A stretch of 18,051 nucleotides of DNA from an uncultured Eubacteriales bacterium (GTDB lineage: Bacteria > Bacillota > Clostridia > Peptostreptococcales > Anaerovoracaceae): NCBI GenBank assembly GCA_902765035.1, contig CACWYF010000023.1, positions 1-18,051 of the forward strand, given 5' to 3'. A model generated the notes under the pieces. It ran no database searches, was not told the origin of the DNA, and saw only the letters and a list, made by a program, of their open reading frames with translations. Within the stretch, counting starts at the first letter, position 1. Each line of letters opens with the position of its first letter. Both the position numbers and the translations under genes were made by a program. Below, piece by piece: positions 8,018 through 17,167 of this stretch.

Positions 8018-8038
8018 AAGAATTAATAATCAATTCTT
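8018..8038. repeat. AT-rich inverted repeat upstream of the dehydrogenase-like gene
   Basis: AAGAATT and AATTCTT form 7 bp arms around a 7 nt centre (AATAATC), about 44 bases before the start at 7974. It lies in the 170 bp gap after the giant gene. It could be an operator or a weak hairpin. There is no T-run, and I cannot assign a promoter beside it. The gap also holds a 6 bp stem hairpin at 8105-8127. Confidence 0.35.
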
Positions 8039-8144
8039 TATATGTTCGATTATTTCATATCGTCTGCACGGAGCGTCATCATGCTGAATATTACCACTCT
8101 GCAATTCTGCAGACAGTTCCGGCAGAATGATTCAGTGAAGATTT

Positions 8145-11100
8145 CTACTTATCCCGTGACAGGTGCAGCCTCTTCGCGCGCTTTATGTCGCTCTCTATAT
8201 ACACGCTCGGTGCCGCGTTCTCATCATACAGGAGCCCGTCTCCGTAATCCGGACGGCGCGGATTTGTGATGACAGCACCAAGCCTTCCGAGAGTCAGCTG
8301 CTTTTCAAACTCCGCCTGATATTCCTGCTCGATGACCTTCATTATGTCCCTCGCATTCTCAAGGCATGTCATCGAGTACCTGTACACCTTCTCGGAGTCC
8401 CTTCCGCCGACAAAGCTGTAGGATGTGTACGGCATTATGATATTGATCGATGCGTTCCTGTCTCCTGACTCAAAGCTGTCTCCCCCGATGAACGGATAGC
8501 AGTCTCTCTCGTTGAGCCACATGGTTATGACAGGGATGAAGTATGCCCCGTCCACAGCCCTGCGGCTGACAGCCATCTCGTCTCTTGCGTTGCCCGTCAG
8601 CAGGCCGACTATGACCTTCCTGACATTCACATCATTCTCTCTCAGGATAGGGTCTATCCTTTTCATCCTCTGGCCGGAGTGGAGAAGGTCGTCTATGAGG
8701 ATCACATCTCTGTTGAAAGATTTAAGCGTCCTGACCTGATCCTCAAGCTCTGCATAACCGCGGGACTCCCTTATCGTAAAGTCCCGGATCGACTCACTTA
8801 TGAACTTCTCTGTCCTGAGAGCCTTGGTGACAGTATTCGGTACGACGACATCAGAAAGAGCCTTTCCGAACGGCACCGCCATATAAGGGCCCCTCCTTTT
8901 TGCCGGGTCTGGCACTGACGGCACCATGTTCTCCTTCGCGGCCATCTCAATGATCTTGCTGTAGACAGCGCTGGTATTGAAGGAAAGTATCAGCTTGCCC
9001 GGATACAGCTCGCAGAATGTCTTAAGAAGGTTGTTGTGGGCATCATCCACTGCCTTCATGACCCTCGGATTCTTGTTCAGCGGTGCCTTGATCACCGTCT
9101 CGACATCGCGGAACAGCACCACTGGTGCAGTTATATCTACCGCATAAACAGGATTGTCATGATCTTCTGATATGTTGACAAAGCCCTGTCTTCTGAGGAC
9201 TTCCGTCACGTTCTGGCTGAGGCCTGCAGGGTCTGCCGGATGATATACGACATATCCGTAGTCCTTTGCAAGCATGTCAGTCAGTATCTCGGTGAGAAGT
9301 ATCTGCCCGAGGTTGGATATATCGCGGCTGCGTTCGAAGTAGAAGGCATTTATGATGCCTATCGAGCCGTTCGCGCTCCTTCTGATGCTGCGCGTGACAT
9401 CGGTATCTCCGAATTCAAAGAGAAGGTCTTTCCGGTCTATCCTCCGTCCGGATGCAAAAGCGCATACTCCGGTGCGTTTAGTTCCTGTCCTCTCGATATA
9501 TATCGTCCTGACGCGCGGACGCTCAAGAACAGTCATGAGAGAGTCAAAGTCATATCCCCTTCCTGTCAGTTCGTCCCTGAGGCTTCTTATCCTCCTGCAG
9601 TTACTGTGCTCATATCCCGAGATGTGTATATCTCTTGCCTGAAGCTCATGCTTATATGCCGGCTCTCTTATGTAGAAATTGTTCTCGTATATGTAGTTCT
9701 GTACGACCGGATCAATAAGAGATGTTATGTCTCTTCCGAGGTCGATGTTTTCTCTGATCCTTGTCGAACTTATATCTTCATAGAATTTTCCGAGCCTGAG
9801 GTTTATGACTTTGCCCCGGACCGGATATGCTTCATCCTCACCGCGGTCTGTCTGCCTTGCCTCACGCGCGAACACGATGTGATTGAAGGTGTGTATCGAG
9901 TTCTTCTGAGGCTTAGCCTTGTAGCTCGAAGCGTTTCTTACGACATCCGATCCGACTGCTATATACAGGTCCCTGTCTTCAAACAGGCTGCGCAGTATGC
10001 CGAGATCTTCAGGGTTGGCAATGTTTACAGGAACATCATCCGGGAATATGTACATGTCCGTCTCTGCTGCTATGGACATCGCCAGGATCTCCTTTCGCAG
10101 CATGTGCGGGAGGGTCTTCTTGGACCACGAGAATTCATCGATCGCAAGGTACACCTCATAGCCCATGTCGCGTATCGTGCAGGCTATGGCCTTGTGGCCG
10201 AGGCTGAACGGGTCGAAAGTGCCCGGGAAGAAAGCCGCTTTCTGCCTGCATTCAAGTCCGAACGGCCCCTCTTCAGCTATATATTCCGAGATGAATCTGT
10301 ATATACCCCTGAGAGCTGCTGCATTATTGCAGAACTCCATCGCGTCCTTCTCTGAATCCGTATCCGGGATGAGCGTAAGTATCCTCTTGCCTGTAAGCGC
10401 CAGTATCCTGCGCTTTTCATCATCTGATGCCGTGCCGCTCACGAAGACCCGCTCTGCAAGTGTCCGGAAAGCTTCCTGCGAGACGGCGTCCCTGTAGTGG
10501 GCAACGCCCTTCATAAGAAGACCGGAAAGACGTTTTACAAGTTCTTCACACCTTTCCTCTGTCCCTCTCCTGCGGTATTCGCTGAAGTGCTCAAGCATTA
10601 TCGAGACTGTCATGAGCGATGCCGAGGCCGTATTGATATTGCCTGAGCTTATATGGCTCTCGAGATTGCCTGTGACTTCGTCGATCTCCTTGTCCGGCAT
10701 CAGCAGGATCATCCTGCCGAGATACTCAGGTATGAGCCTTGCAAACTGATAGTCCTCTATATCCAGTCCGTTGTACAGTTCGACCATGATCTCATTGCAC
10801 TGATCCGCAGGCATCTTCCTTATGAGTTTAAGAAGCGCCTCCCCGGCCTCCCGTCTTACCGTGACCGTCTCGCTGACCTTTATGAGGTTCACAAAGTGTG
10901 CCGCGATATGCATCCTGACATTTCTGTCGGATGATCCCGCGATGTCAGTCATGTATCGTATATTGGCAGCCTTGCGAGTCCACGAAGTCTGGAATTTGAG
11001 ATCATCAAGGAACATCGCCGAGAGAGCTGCATCCCTTTCCTCAGCAGACTGCACGGCAGTCTCGCCGCCGTCATCGATCCCCATCAGCCTGAGTCTTGCC

Positions 11101-12968
11101 GCGCGGATGCTACCGTCCTCATCACCGCTGAACTTTTCCCTCACATCAAGGGCCAGGAGATCTGTGCTGTCTGAGTATTTTCCCGTAACATTGCATGCAT
11201 ATCCCGAGGCCTTTTCCCTGAAACTGTCAGTACACGTATCCTCATCGACCGCAAGGGCTGAGTTCAGAACGGCCATCGTCATCCGCTCGCTCCTGCCGGT
11301 ATCTTCAAACAGCTTCTCGAGCACTGCATAGTACCTCGGAAGGAACTGCTTTGCACAGCTTGTGAGAGCAGCACTTACGAAGAAGTCCATGCTCTGGATT
11401 ATCCAGTTCCTGTGCCTCTCGGTCAGCCTTGAAGACGGGCTCAGCATCCTGCCAAGGTATATCTCAAACATCTCGAGATTGGTCGTGGTCTCATCCAGCT
11501 TAGGTATGTCTTCAGGCAGCTCCTTTCTGTAGCTCTGTCTGAAGGTCGCTGTCATCTGCCCCATCTGGCGCGCCGACTGCTCCCTTACATCGCTCTCCCT
11601 GTTCATCAGCTGGTCGTAGAGGAATCTGAGAGTTAGGGCCTTCTGCTCTTCGGTCATGTATGTGGAATACTCACCGAGAATGGTTATATATGTACGGAGA
11701 TTCCTCCAGTCAGCCTCGCCGCGGGCATCCTCGATGAGGCGTGCAAAATCCGCTTTATTATTGAAATAGTGCATGAGGCGTATGTTGTGCCCCACGGATT
11801 TCATTTTGAGCTGTGTGATTATATCGTCGCCCTGGATGAGTGACATCTCCCTTCTTACGCGTACAGGCTTGTCCTTGCGGTATCCCATGCCTTCTGCAGG
11901 CAGAGCCGTAATGACTCCGTCCTCAAGGGCAAAATCCGAAGGCAGGTCAGTCACAGCGCCGAGCTCGATCATGTAGTCTTCAAAGTCTTTGAGCCGCGCA
12001 TATACCTTTTCATATCTGTGCTTCTTGGCATCGTCGACATTGTCAAGCTTGCTGAGGATGACATCAAAGGCCTGCTCAAGTGTATAGAAGTGTATTATCT
12101 CTTTGCCGTCTTCTCTCGTGCTCTTGACCCTGAAGTCAGCATAGATGAGAAGAAGCGACTCTGCCGAGAGATTCTCAAACTCAAGATCCCAGGTCGAATG
12201 GTTGGCTGCAATGTGAGCTATCTCAGGCATTCCGTTCTCTGTCATGCAGTAGTCTGTATAGTAGTAATGAAGGTACGGGACCCTTCTCTCCTCGCTCTTG
12301 CGGCAGCCGTATTTGCCTATGTCATGGCTTGCAGCAGCGGCAGATGCGAGTGCGACATCAACAGGGATGCCCGCATCGCGGAGCTGCCTTGCCATGTATG
12401 TCGCGACATAATGCACTCCGGAAATGTGTCCGAGGGTATTGAAGGGCGTGACCTCTGTTCCGAGGCGCATGAACTCATAAATGAAATTACTCCTTACCAG
12501 CCTGTGCATCCTTATATATTCAGATGCGAACCCCTCTGACTGCGCCTCGCTGTCTGATAGAAGAGTCATGTCCAGAGTCGGGTCGAACCTGCAGGCTTTG
12601 CGTTCATATGTGAAAACAGCCCTGAGGAGCGTAAGTGCCGTGATGCGGCCGGTCCTGAATTCTTCGGAATCATCCGGCAGTCCCAGATGCGGGAAAATGG
12701 TGCCGCGGACATGCATATAACAATGAAGAGCCCATCCCTCCTGAGGGATAAGGCTCATCTCTTCAAGGCATACTGCGCCCGCTTTAAGAATATTTCCGGC
12801 GCTTATGCGGCCGTTCTGATCTGAATAAGACAGGATCATATCCGCAAGATAACGGATGTCTGAAGACCTTTCCTGCACCCTGCTTCTGCTGATCCCGCAT
12901 GTGGAAAGATATGCTCTGTCCGTAAGAGCAGATATAATTTCTCTGTAAAGTTGTTCCCCTCTGTCCAT
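8145..12968 (-). CDS. 1607-residue multidomain protein: HD hydrolase, helical repeats, NadD-like adenylyltransferase, GNAT-like region, PRTase-like domain
   Basis: Domains in order. (1) HD phosphohydrolase, about 175-335, with candidate metal ligands H181, H215-D216 in SHDIGK, H252 and H257 in HIAANHS, and D278. (2) A long helical stretch, about 370-900, with HEAT-like pattern. (3) A nucleotidyltransferase of NadD type, about 908-1100: GTFDPFSLGHK (916-926), TLPHMLRKEILAMSIA, VGSDVV and ISSTRIRE (1067-1074). (4) A GNAT-like region, about 1155-1285, with LGQILLTEILTDMLAKDYGY and VLRRQGF; the acetyl-CoA loop is not clear. (5) A PRTase-like domain, about 1300-1500, with the PRPP-type loop DVILIDDLLHSGQRM (1421-1435). 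There is no signal peptide or membrane segment, so it is probably cytosolic. The ATG has AAGGGGG upstream and a good promoter about 30 bases away. The domains suggest pyridine nucleotide or other nucleotide metabolism. The substrates are unknown, and I know of no characterised protein with this order. Confidence 0.85.
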   Translation of the reverse strand: MDRGEQLYREIISALTDRAYLSTCGISRSRVQERSSDIRYLADMILSYSDQNGRISAGNILKAGAVCLEEMSLIPQEGWALHCYMHVRGTIFPHLGLPDDSEEFRTGRITALTLLRAVFTYERKACRFDPTLDMTLLSDSEAQSEGFASEYIRMHRLVRSNFIYEFMRLGTEVTPFNTLGHISGVHYVATYMARQLRDAGIPVDVALASAAAASHDIGKYGCRKSEERRVPYLHYYYTDYCMTENGMPEIAHIAANHSTWDLEFENLSAESLLLIYADFRVKSTREDGKEIIHFYTLEQAFDVILSKLDNVDDAKKHRYEKVYARLKDFEDYMIELGAVTDLPSDFALEDGVITALPAEGMGYRKDKPVRVRREMSLIQGDDIITQLKMKSVGHNIRLMHYFNNKADFARLIEDARGEADWRNLRTYITILGEYSTYMTEEQKALTLRFLYDQLMNRESDVREQSARQMGQMTATFRQSYRKELPEDIPKLDETTTNLEMFEIYLGRMLSPSSRLTERHRNWIIQSMDFFVSAALTSCAKQFLPRYYAVLEKLFEDTGRSERMTMAVLNSALAVDEDTCTDSFREKASGYACNVTGKYSDSTDLLALDVREKFSGDEDGSIRAARLRLMGIDDGGETAVQSAEERDAALSAMFLDDLKFQTSWTRKAANIRYMTDIAGSSDRNVRMHIAAHFVNLIKVSETVTVRREAGEALLKLIRKMPADQCNEIMVELYNGLDIEDYQFARLIPEYLGRMILLMPDKEIDEVTGNLESHISSGNINTASASLMTVSIMLEHFSEYRRRGTEERCEELVKRLSGLLMKGVAHYRDAVSQEAFRTLAERVFVSGTASDDEKRRILALTGKRILTLIPDTDSEKDAMEFCNNAAALRGIYRFISEYIAEEGPFGLECRQKAAFFPGTFDPFSLGHKAIACTIRDMGYEVYLAIDEFSWSKKTLPHMLRKEILAMSIAAETDMYIFPDDVPVNIANPEDLGILRSLFEDRDLYIAVGSDVVRNASSYKAKPQKNSIHTFNHIVFAREARQTDRGEDEAYPVRGKVINLRLGKFYEDISSTRIRENIDLGRDITSLIDPVVQNYIYENNFYIREPAYKHELQARDIHISGYEHSNCRRIRSLRDELTGRGYDFDSLMTVLERPRVRTIYIERTGTKRTGVCAFASGRRIDRKDLLFEFGDTDVTRSIRRSANGSIGIINAFYFERSRDISNLGQILLTEILTDMLAKDYGYVVYHPADPAGLSQNVTEVLRRQGFVNISEDHDNPVYAVDITAPVVLFRDVETVIKAPLNKNPRVMKAVDDAHNNLLKTFCELYPGKLILSFNTSAVYSKIIEMAAKENMVPSVPDPAKRRGPYMAVPFGKALSDVVVPNTVTKALRTEKFISESIRDFTIRESRGYAELEDQVRTLKSFNRDVILIDDLLHSGQRMKRIDPILRENDVNVRKVIVGLLTGNARDEMAVSRRAVDGAYFIPVITMWLNERDCYPFIGGDSFESGDRNASINIIMPYTSYSFVGGRDSEKVYRYSMTCLENARDIMKVIEQEYQAEFEKQLTLGRLGAVITNPRRPDYGDGLLYDENAAPSVYIESDIKRAKRLHLSRDK

Positions 12969-12991
12969 AATACCCCCTTTTGTTCTGACAC

Positions 12992-13020
12992 ATTATACAC
13001 CATGCGGGAATTCCGGTCAC
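12992..13020 (-). promoter_or_regulatory. Sigma-70/SigA-type promoter for the giant multidomain gene
   Basis: On the minus strand GTGACC (13020-13015, four of six to TTGACA) is followed after 17 bp by a perfect TATAAT (12997-12992). The start of transcription would fall near 12985, giving a leader of about 17 nt that is mostly the Shine-Dalgarno site AAGGGGG before the ATG at 12968. The tract AAAAGGCTTTTTT just upstream of the -35 is A/T-rich, as in UP elements. Confidence 0.7.
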
Positions 13021-13037
13021 GAAAAAAGCCTTTTATC

Positions 13038-13066
13038 CGCACAAATCAGGGCAATTATTATATAAT
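13038..13066 (+). promoter_or_regulatory. Probable promoter of the plus-strand pseudogene
   Basis: A perfect TATAAT at 13061-13066 lies about 49 bases before the GTG at 13115. Seventeen bases upstream is CGCACA, only three of six to TTGACA, so the -35 is weak. The surrounding ATTATATAAT is near-palindromic and could also serve as a -10 on the other strand. The intact signals suggest the downstream gene decayed recently. Confidence 0.4.
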
Positions 13067-13114
13067 TAACAAAACAGGCAGAAGATTCTCTTCAGACAAA
13101 GGAGGTCCGGTATC

Positions 13115-13548
13115 GTGAAATACAGAAAATAATTCCCGCTTTTCGCTGTACTTGTCATCAGTGTATGCATATCTGCAGCCTGCAGTCAGCAGTCTGAACA
13201 GAGTACAGAAAGCGGCTATACTATCGATAATATAAGAGACTATGTCGTCGGCATCGATGAGCAGATGGATCTTGAGAGCGGCGGTAAGAAGGTAGTCACG
13301 AATTTTGACAATGCGGCGCATTCTGCGCTAACCCGTACGTATGGAGGCTGTACGGACTTACAGAAGAGCAGGTCCGCAATTTTGCCGAATGCTCCGATGT
13401 GAACACCCCGGGCATGATCCGTGTCAGCTTCGGTATCTACAACACCGAGGAAGAAGTCGACTACCTGCTGAAGGTACTGCCTAAGGCAGTACAGGAAGCC
13501 AAGAAGACCAACGAAAAGAACATGGGCCTGGCTAATCCGGAATACTGA
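13115..13548 (+). pseudogene. Remnant of a class V (cysteine desulfurase-type) aminotransferase with a lipoprotein-like signal peptide
   Basis: A strong site AAAGGAGGT precedes GTG at 13115 by 8 nt. The frame reads VKYRK, then TAA at 13130-13132, then continues in the same frame as FPLFAVLVISVCISAACSQQ. This is a hydrophobic signal segment ending in a lipobox-like SAAC (Cys codon 13181-13183). Next come IRDYVVGIDEQ and VVTNFDNAAHS, like the N terminus of class V PLP aminotransferases (compare DNAATTP). Around 13325-13340 the frame changes. The second frame reads RLYGLTEEQVRNFAECSD and then NTPGMIRVSFGIYNTEEEVD, a class V C-terminal block, to a TGA at 13546-13548. About 300 residues, including the PLP lysine, are missing. 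The nonsense codon, deletion and frame change make function unlikely. It is the only plus-strand gene in the window. An assembly error at the join is possible. Confidence 0.75.
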
Positions 13549-13599
13549 TCCTGCAGCACTACAGTCTGACTGTTATGCCGGATCTGATTCTGTAACACC

Positions 13600-13641
13600 A
13601 AAGGCCGCAGCCCTTGATTTACAAGGTGCTGCGGCCTTTTT
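13600..13641 (+). terminator. Strong intrinsic terminator between the pseudogene and guaA, possibly bidirectional
   Basis: AAAGGCCGCAGC (13600-13611) pairs with GCTGCGGCCTTT (13628-13639). An inner CCTTG/CAAGG stem, a one-base bulge (T13627) and an ATTTA loop complete the hairpin, and the T-run at 13637-13641 follows. On the plus strand it ends the pseudogene transcript. On the minus strand it starts about 23 bases after the guaA stop, but the T-run there is only three bases. It may still serve both convergent units. Confidence 0.88.
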
Positions 13642-13663
13642 GTGCGTTTGTGTACTGCTTATG

Positions 13664-15208
13664 CTATTCCATCTCCACTGTCCCCGGCGGCTTGCTCGTG
13701 AGGTCGTAGAATACTCTGTTGACGTGATCGACCTCGTTTACGATCCTTGTCATGACTCTCTGCAGGACATCCCAAGGTATCTCTGCAGCTGTCGCTGTCA
13801 TGAAGTCTGATGTGATGACAGCTCTCAGGGCGATAGCATAGTCATACGTCCTGAAGTCTCCCATGACTCCGACTGTCTGCATGTTGGTAAGAGCAGCATA
13901 GTACTGGCTTATATTCCCTGCCAGACCTGCCTTATCTATCTCTTCCCTGTATATCGCGTCTGCATCCTGGACTATCTTCACCTTATCTGCTGTGACCTCG
14001 CCGATGATCCTGACGCCGAGTCCCGGGCCCGGGAAAGGCTGCCTTGTAACAAGATATTCCGGCAGTCCGAGCTCTCTTCCGAGCTGCCTTACCTCGTCCT
14101 TGAAAAGCATCCTGAGAGGCTCGATGATTTCCTTGAAGTCTACGTAGTCAGGAAGCCCTCCGACATTGTGGTGGGACTTGATAACAGCAGACTTTCCGAG
14201 ACCGCTCTCAATGATATCCGGATATATGGTGCCCTGAGCGAGATAGTCAACGGCACCATTTTTCCTCGATTCTTCCTCGAATACTCTTATGAATTCCTCG
14301 CCGATGATCTTGCGCTTCCTCTCTGGCTCTGTGACACCGGCAAGCTTCGCGTAGTATCTCTCTGCAGCATTGACCCTGATGAAATTCAAGTCGAACTTAC
14401 CCTCTTTTCCGAATATGGACTCTACCTCGTCAGCCTCGTTCTTTCTCATCAGACCGTGGTCAACGAATACGCATGTAAGCTGAGGTCCGATAGCCTTCGC
14501 GAGAAGTGCAGCAACTACCGACGAGTCGACACCTCCCGACAGCGCAAGAAGGACTTTGCCGTCTCCCACTTTCTCTCTGATCGCAGCGATCTGCGTCTCA
14601 GCATAGGAATCCATCTTCCAGTCCTGAGCGCATTTGCAGACATCAAGCACGAAGTCTCTTATGAACTCTGCACCGTGCTGTGTGTGGTTGACCTCAGGAT
14701 GGAACTGCACCGCATAGAATCCCCTGCTGCGGTCTTCCATTGCGGCTACAGGACAGTCATCGGTATGTGCCGTGACCGTGAATCCTGCAGGCGGCTCGCT
14801 TATGTAATCCGTATGGCTCATCCAGCAGACATTGACATCATCTGCTGTCCTGAGGATGCCGTCCTTTCCTGTCACGGTGACCTCTGTACGCCCGTACTCA
14901 CTTGTAGGTGCGGACTCGATCTTTCCGCCCAGGCGGTATGCCATGAGCTGTGCTCCGTAGCAGATGCCGAGGACAGGCACTCCGAGCTCAAAGATGCCGT
15001 CATCGATGGACGGCGCCCCTTCTCCGTACGCACTCTGCGGTCCGCCGGTGAAGATGATGCCCTTAGGGTCGAATTCACGTATATCTTCAAGAGTGACCGA
15101 CTCAAAGCCTTTGATCTCCGAGTACACGCCGCACTCTCTTACTCTTCTCGCGATCAGCTGGTTATACTGTCCGCCGAAGTCTATTATAAGGATCCTGTTA
15201 ACAGCCAT
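13664..15208 (-). CDS. guaA: GMP synthase (glutamine-hydrolysing)
   Basis: GuaA converts XMP to GMP with ATP and glutamine. At 514 aa it has the full family length. The class I glutaminase domain (about 1-195) shows Cys83 in GICYGAQLM and His170/Glu172 in QFHPEV. The ATP-pyrophosphatase domain (from about 205) shows the PP-loop SGGVDSS at 224-230. The dimerisation domain ends in KPPGTVEME, close to the usual KPPxTIEWE. The ATG at 15208 has GAAAGGA six bases upstream. The 90 bp gap from glmS contains only a 5 bp stem and no T-run, so guaA is probably read from the pyrG-glmS transcript. An 8 bp direct repeat AGAACCAT lies in that leader. No guanine-type riboswitch could fit there. Confidence 0.97.
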   Translation of the reverse strand: MAVNRILIIDFGGQYNQLIARRVRECGVYSEIKGFESVTLEDIREFDPKGIIFTGGPQSAYGEGAPSIDDGIFELGVPVLGICYGAQLMAYRLGGKIESAPTSEYGRTEVTVTGKDGILRTADDVNVCWMSHTDYISEPPAGFTVTAHTDDCPVAAMEDRSRGFYAVQFHPEVNHTQHGAEFIRDFVLDVCKCAQDWKMDSYAETQIAAIREKVGDGKVLLALSGGVDSSVVAALLAKAIGPQLTCVFVDHGLMRKNEADEVESIFGKEGKFDLNFIRVNAAERYYAKLAGVTEPERKRKIIGEEFIRVFEEESRKNGAVDYLAQGTIYPDIIESGLGKSAVIKSHHNVGGLPDYVDFKEIIEPLRMLFKDEVRQLGRELGLPEYLVTRQPFPGPGLGVRIIGEVTADKVKIVQDADAIYREEIDKAGLAGNISQYYAALTNMQTVGVMGDFRTYDYAIALRAVITSDFMTATAAEIPWDVLQRVMTRIVNEVDHVNRVFYDLTSKPPGTVEME

Positions 15209-15298
15209 ATGCTTCCTTTCGTATGGTTCTGTGGTTTCATGGTTCTGCAGCGCACGGCTTTATCAACAGCCGGCACTTATTGCCTTGCTGGGAAAATT

Positions 15299-17167
15299 TT
15301 ACTCTACGGTGACCGATTTCGCAAGGTTTCTCGGCTTGTCCACATCAAGCCCCTTTGCAACACTGAGGTAGTATCCCAGAAGCTGCAGCGGGATGACTGC
15401 AAGGCTTCCGGCAAAATGTTCATCAGTCCTCGGCACATATATCGTAAAGTTTACGGAGTCCTCAACGCTGTAGTTGCCGTTGATCGTTATGCCCATGAGG
15501 TAAGCCCCTCTCGCCTTGCACTCTGCCATGTTGCTGACAGTCTTCTCAAGGAGCTCGCCCTGGGTAAGAACTCCGATGACAAGTATCCCGTTCTCAATAA
15601 GACTGATAGTGCCGTGCTTGAGTTCCCCTGCCGCATAAGCCTCACTGTGTATATAGCTTATCTCCTTCATTTTGAGACTGCCCTCGAGGCTTATGGCATA
15701 GTCGAGCCCGCGCCCTATGAAGAATACATCATGAGCGTTGGAATACTTAGATGCAAACCACTGTATCCTCTCCTTGTTCTCAAGGATGCGTTCTATCTTG
15801 TCCGGGATGGACTGCAGCTCTTCAATATAATAACTGTAGTCACTGCCGTCCAGCCTGCCCTTTGCAGAGGCAACAGCCAGTGCAAGAGCATACATCGCCG
15901 CAAGCTGCGAGCTGTACGCCTTGGTGGTAGCCACTGCTATTTCAGGCCCTGCAAGAGTGTACAGCACATTGTCCGCCTCTCTCGCGATAGTTGAGCCCAC
16001 TACATTTACGACAGCGAGAGTCCTCAGGCCGTGTTCCTTAGCCGCTCTGAGGGCAGCAAGAGTGTCTGCAGTCTCACCTGACTGGGATATGACGACAACA
16101 AGGGCATCCTTATCTATGATCATCTTCTTATACCTGAATTCGGACGCCAGCTCTGCTCTTACAGGTATCTCTGCAAGGTCCTCAATCACATACTGGCCAA
16201 CCATTCCCGCATGCCATGCCGAGCCGCATGCAGCAATCCTGACTTCACTGATGCCTGCAAGTATCTCTTCTGTGAGCCCGGCTGAAGACAGATCGATCCT
16301 GCCGTCCTTTATCATGCCTGCAAGGGTGTCCCTGACTGCCTTAGGCTGCTCATGGATCTCCTTGATCATGAAGTGCTCGTATCCGCCCTTCTCAGCTGCC
16401 TCAGCGTCCCAGGATATGTGAGTGCCCTGCATCTCCACTTCATCGCCGTTCAGGTCGAAGAAGTGAGCCTCGCCCGGCAGCAGCCTCACAGACTGCAGGT
16501 TATCTATGTAATAGATGTCACGGGTGTACTTCAGCACAGCAGGCACATCGGATGCCAGGAAGGTCTCGCCGTCTGCGACACCTATGACCATAGGGCTGTC
16601 CTTCCTTGCTGCATATATCTCGCCGGGGTAATCTTTGAACATTAGTGCCAGCGCGTATGACCCGCGTACACGCACCATCATTCTGTTTATGGCATCGATA
16701 GGTCCGATCTTGTACTTCTTGTAATAGTAATCGACAAGCTTGATGGCAACCTCTGTATCTGTCGTGCTGTAGAAAGTGTACCCGTTGCCAAGAAGCTTGC
16801 TTCTCAGCTCTTCATAGTTCTCTATGATGCCGTTGTGCACGCCTACTACATCAGACTCGACAGGTCCCGAAGCAGACCCTGTAGCATTGCCGCTGACATG
16901 AGGGTGAGCATTGGTCTGAGACGGCTCACCATGTGTGGCCCATCTCGTATGGCCTATCCCGCAGTTCCCGGGCAAAGTTCTCCCGTTATCTGTCTTTTCT
17001 GCAAGATTTCTGAGCTTGCCGGTGGATTTTACGACCTCTGCAAGAGAAGCACCGTCACGCACTGCAAGCCCGGCTGAATCATATCCCCTGTATTCAAGCT
17101 TCGACAGGCCGTCCAGAAGCACAGGCGCCGCCTGCTGTCTTCCCGTAAAACCTACTATTCCGCACAT
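15299..17167 (-). CDS. glmS: Glutamine-fructose-6-phosphate aminotransferase (isomerising)
   Basis: GlmS makes glucosamine-6-phosphate from fructose-6-phosphate and glutamine, the entry to peptidoglycan amino sugars. At 622 aa it starts MCGIVGFTGR, so Cys2 becomes the N-terminal nucleophile after Met removal. The glutaminase domain shows EYRGYDSAG, HTRWATHG and VHNGIIENY. An insert of about ten residues (SGNATGSASGPV, near 92-103) accounts for part of the extra length. Two SIS domains follow, with AACGSAWHAG at 312-321, SQSGETADT at 361-369 and the C-terminal PRNLAKSVTVE. The ATG at 17167 has GGAGGAAAGGA upstream. Only 65 bases separate it from the pyrG stop. That is too short for a glmS ribozyme, so control must come from elsewhere. 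Confidence 0.97.
   Translation of the reverse strand: MCGIVGFTGRQQAAPVLLDGLSKLEYRGYDSAGLAVRDGASLAEVVKSTGKLRNLAEKTDNGRTLPGNCGIGHTRWATHGEPSQTNAHPHVSGNATGSASGPVESDVVGVHNGIIENYEELRSKLLGNGYTFYSTTDTEVAIKLVDYYYKKYKIGPIDAINRMMVRVRGSYALALMFKDYPGEIYAARKDSPMVIGVADGETFLASDVPAVLKYTRDIYYIDNLQSVRLLPGEAHFFDLNGDEVEMQGTHISWDAEAAEKGGYEHFMIKEIHEQPKAVRDTLAGMIKDGRIDLSSAGLTEEILAGISEVRIAACGSAWHAGMVGQYVIEDLAEIPVRAELASEFRYKKMIIDKDALVVVISQSGETADTLAALRAAKEHGLRTLAVVNVVGSTIAREADNVLYTLAGPEIAVATTKAYSSQLAAMYALALAVASAKGRLDGSDYSYYIEELQSIPDKIERILENKERIQWFASKYSNAHDVFFIGRGLDYAISLEGSLKMKEISYIHSEAYAAGELKHGTISLIENGILVIGVLTQGELLEKTVSNMAECKARGAYLMGITINGNYSVEDSVNFTIYVPRTDEHFAGSLAVIPLQLLGYYLSVAKGLDVDKPRNLAKSVTVE

Noticed and set aside
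8105..8127. Hairpin TTCTGC/GCAGAA just after the giant gene as a terminator
   Set aside because: The stem is only 6 bp with an 11 nt loop, and no T-run follows on the minus strand.
9240..10355. 371-codon open frame on the plus strand
   Set aside because: It is antisense to the NadD-like part of the giant gene, with no ribosome site and no recognisable motif.
8145..12968. Idea that the 4.8 kb gene is several genes joined by sequencing error
   Set aside because: The frame is open throughout, domain links are smooth, and no internal start with a good ribosome site marks a domain boundary. A natural fusion fits better.
13058..13321. 87-codon minus-strand open frame between the giant gene and guaA
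   Set aside because: It is antisense to the aminotransferase remnant, starts without a ribosome site and spans the divergent promoter region.
14168..15994. 608-codon open frame on the plus strand
   Set aside because: It lies antisense to guaA and the end of glmS, both certain genes. Its translation shows no family motif, and it arises from the codon pattern of the opposite strand.
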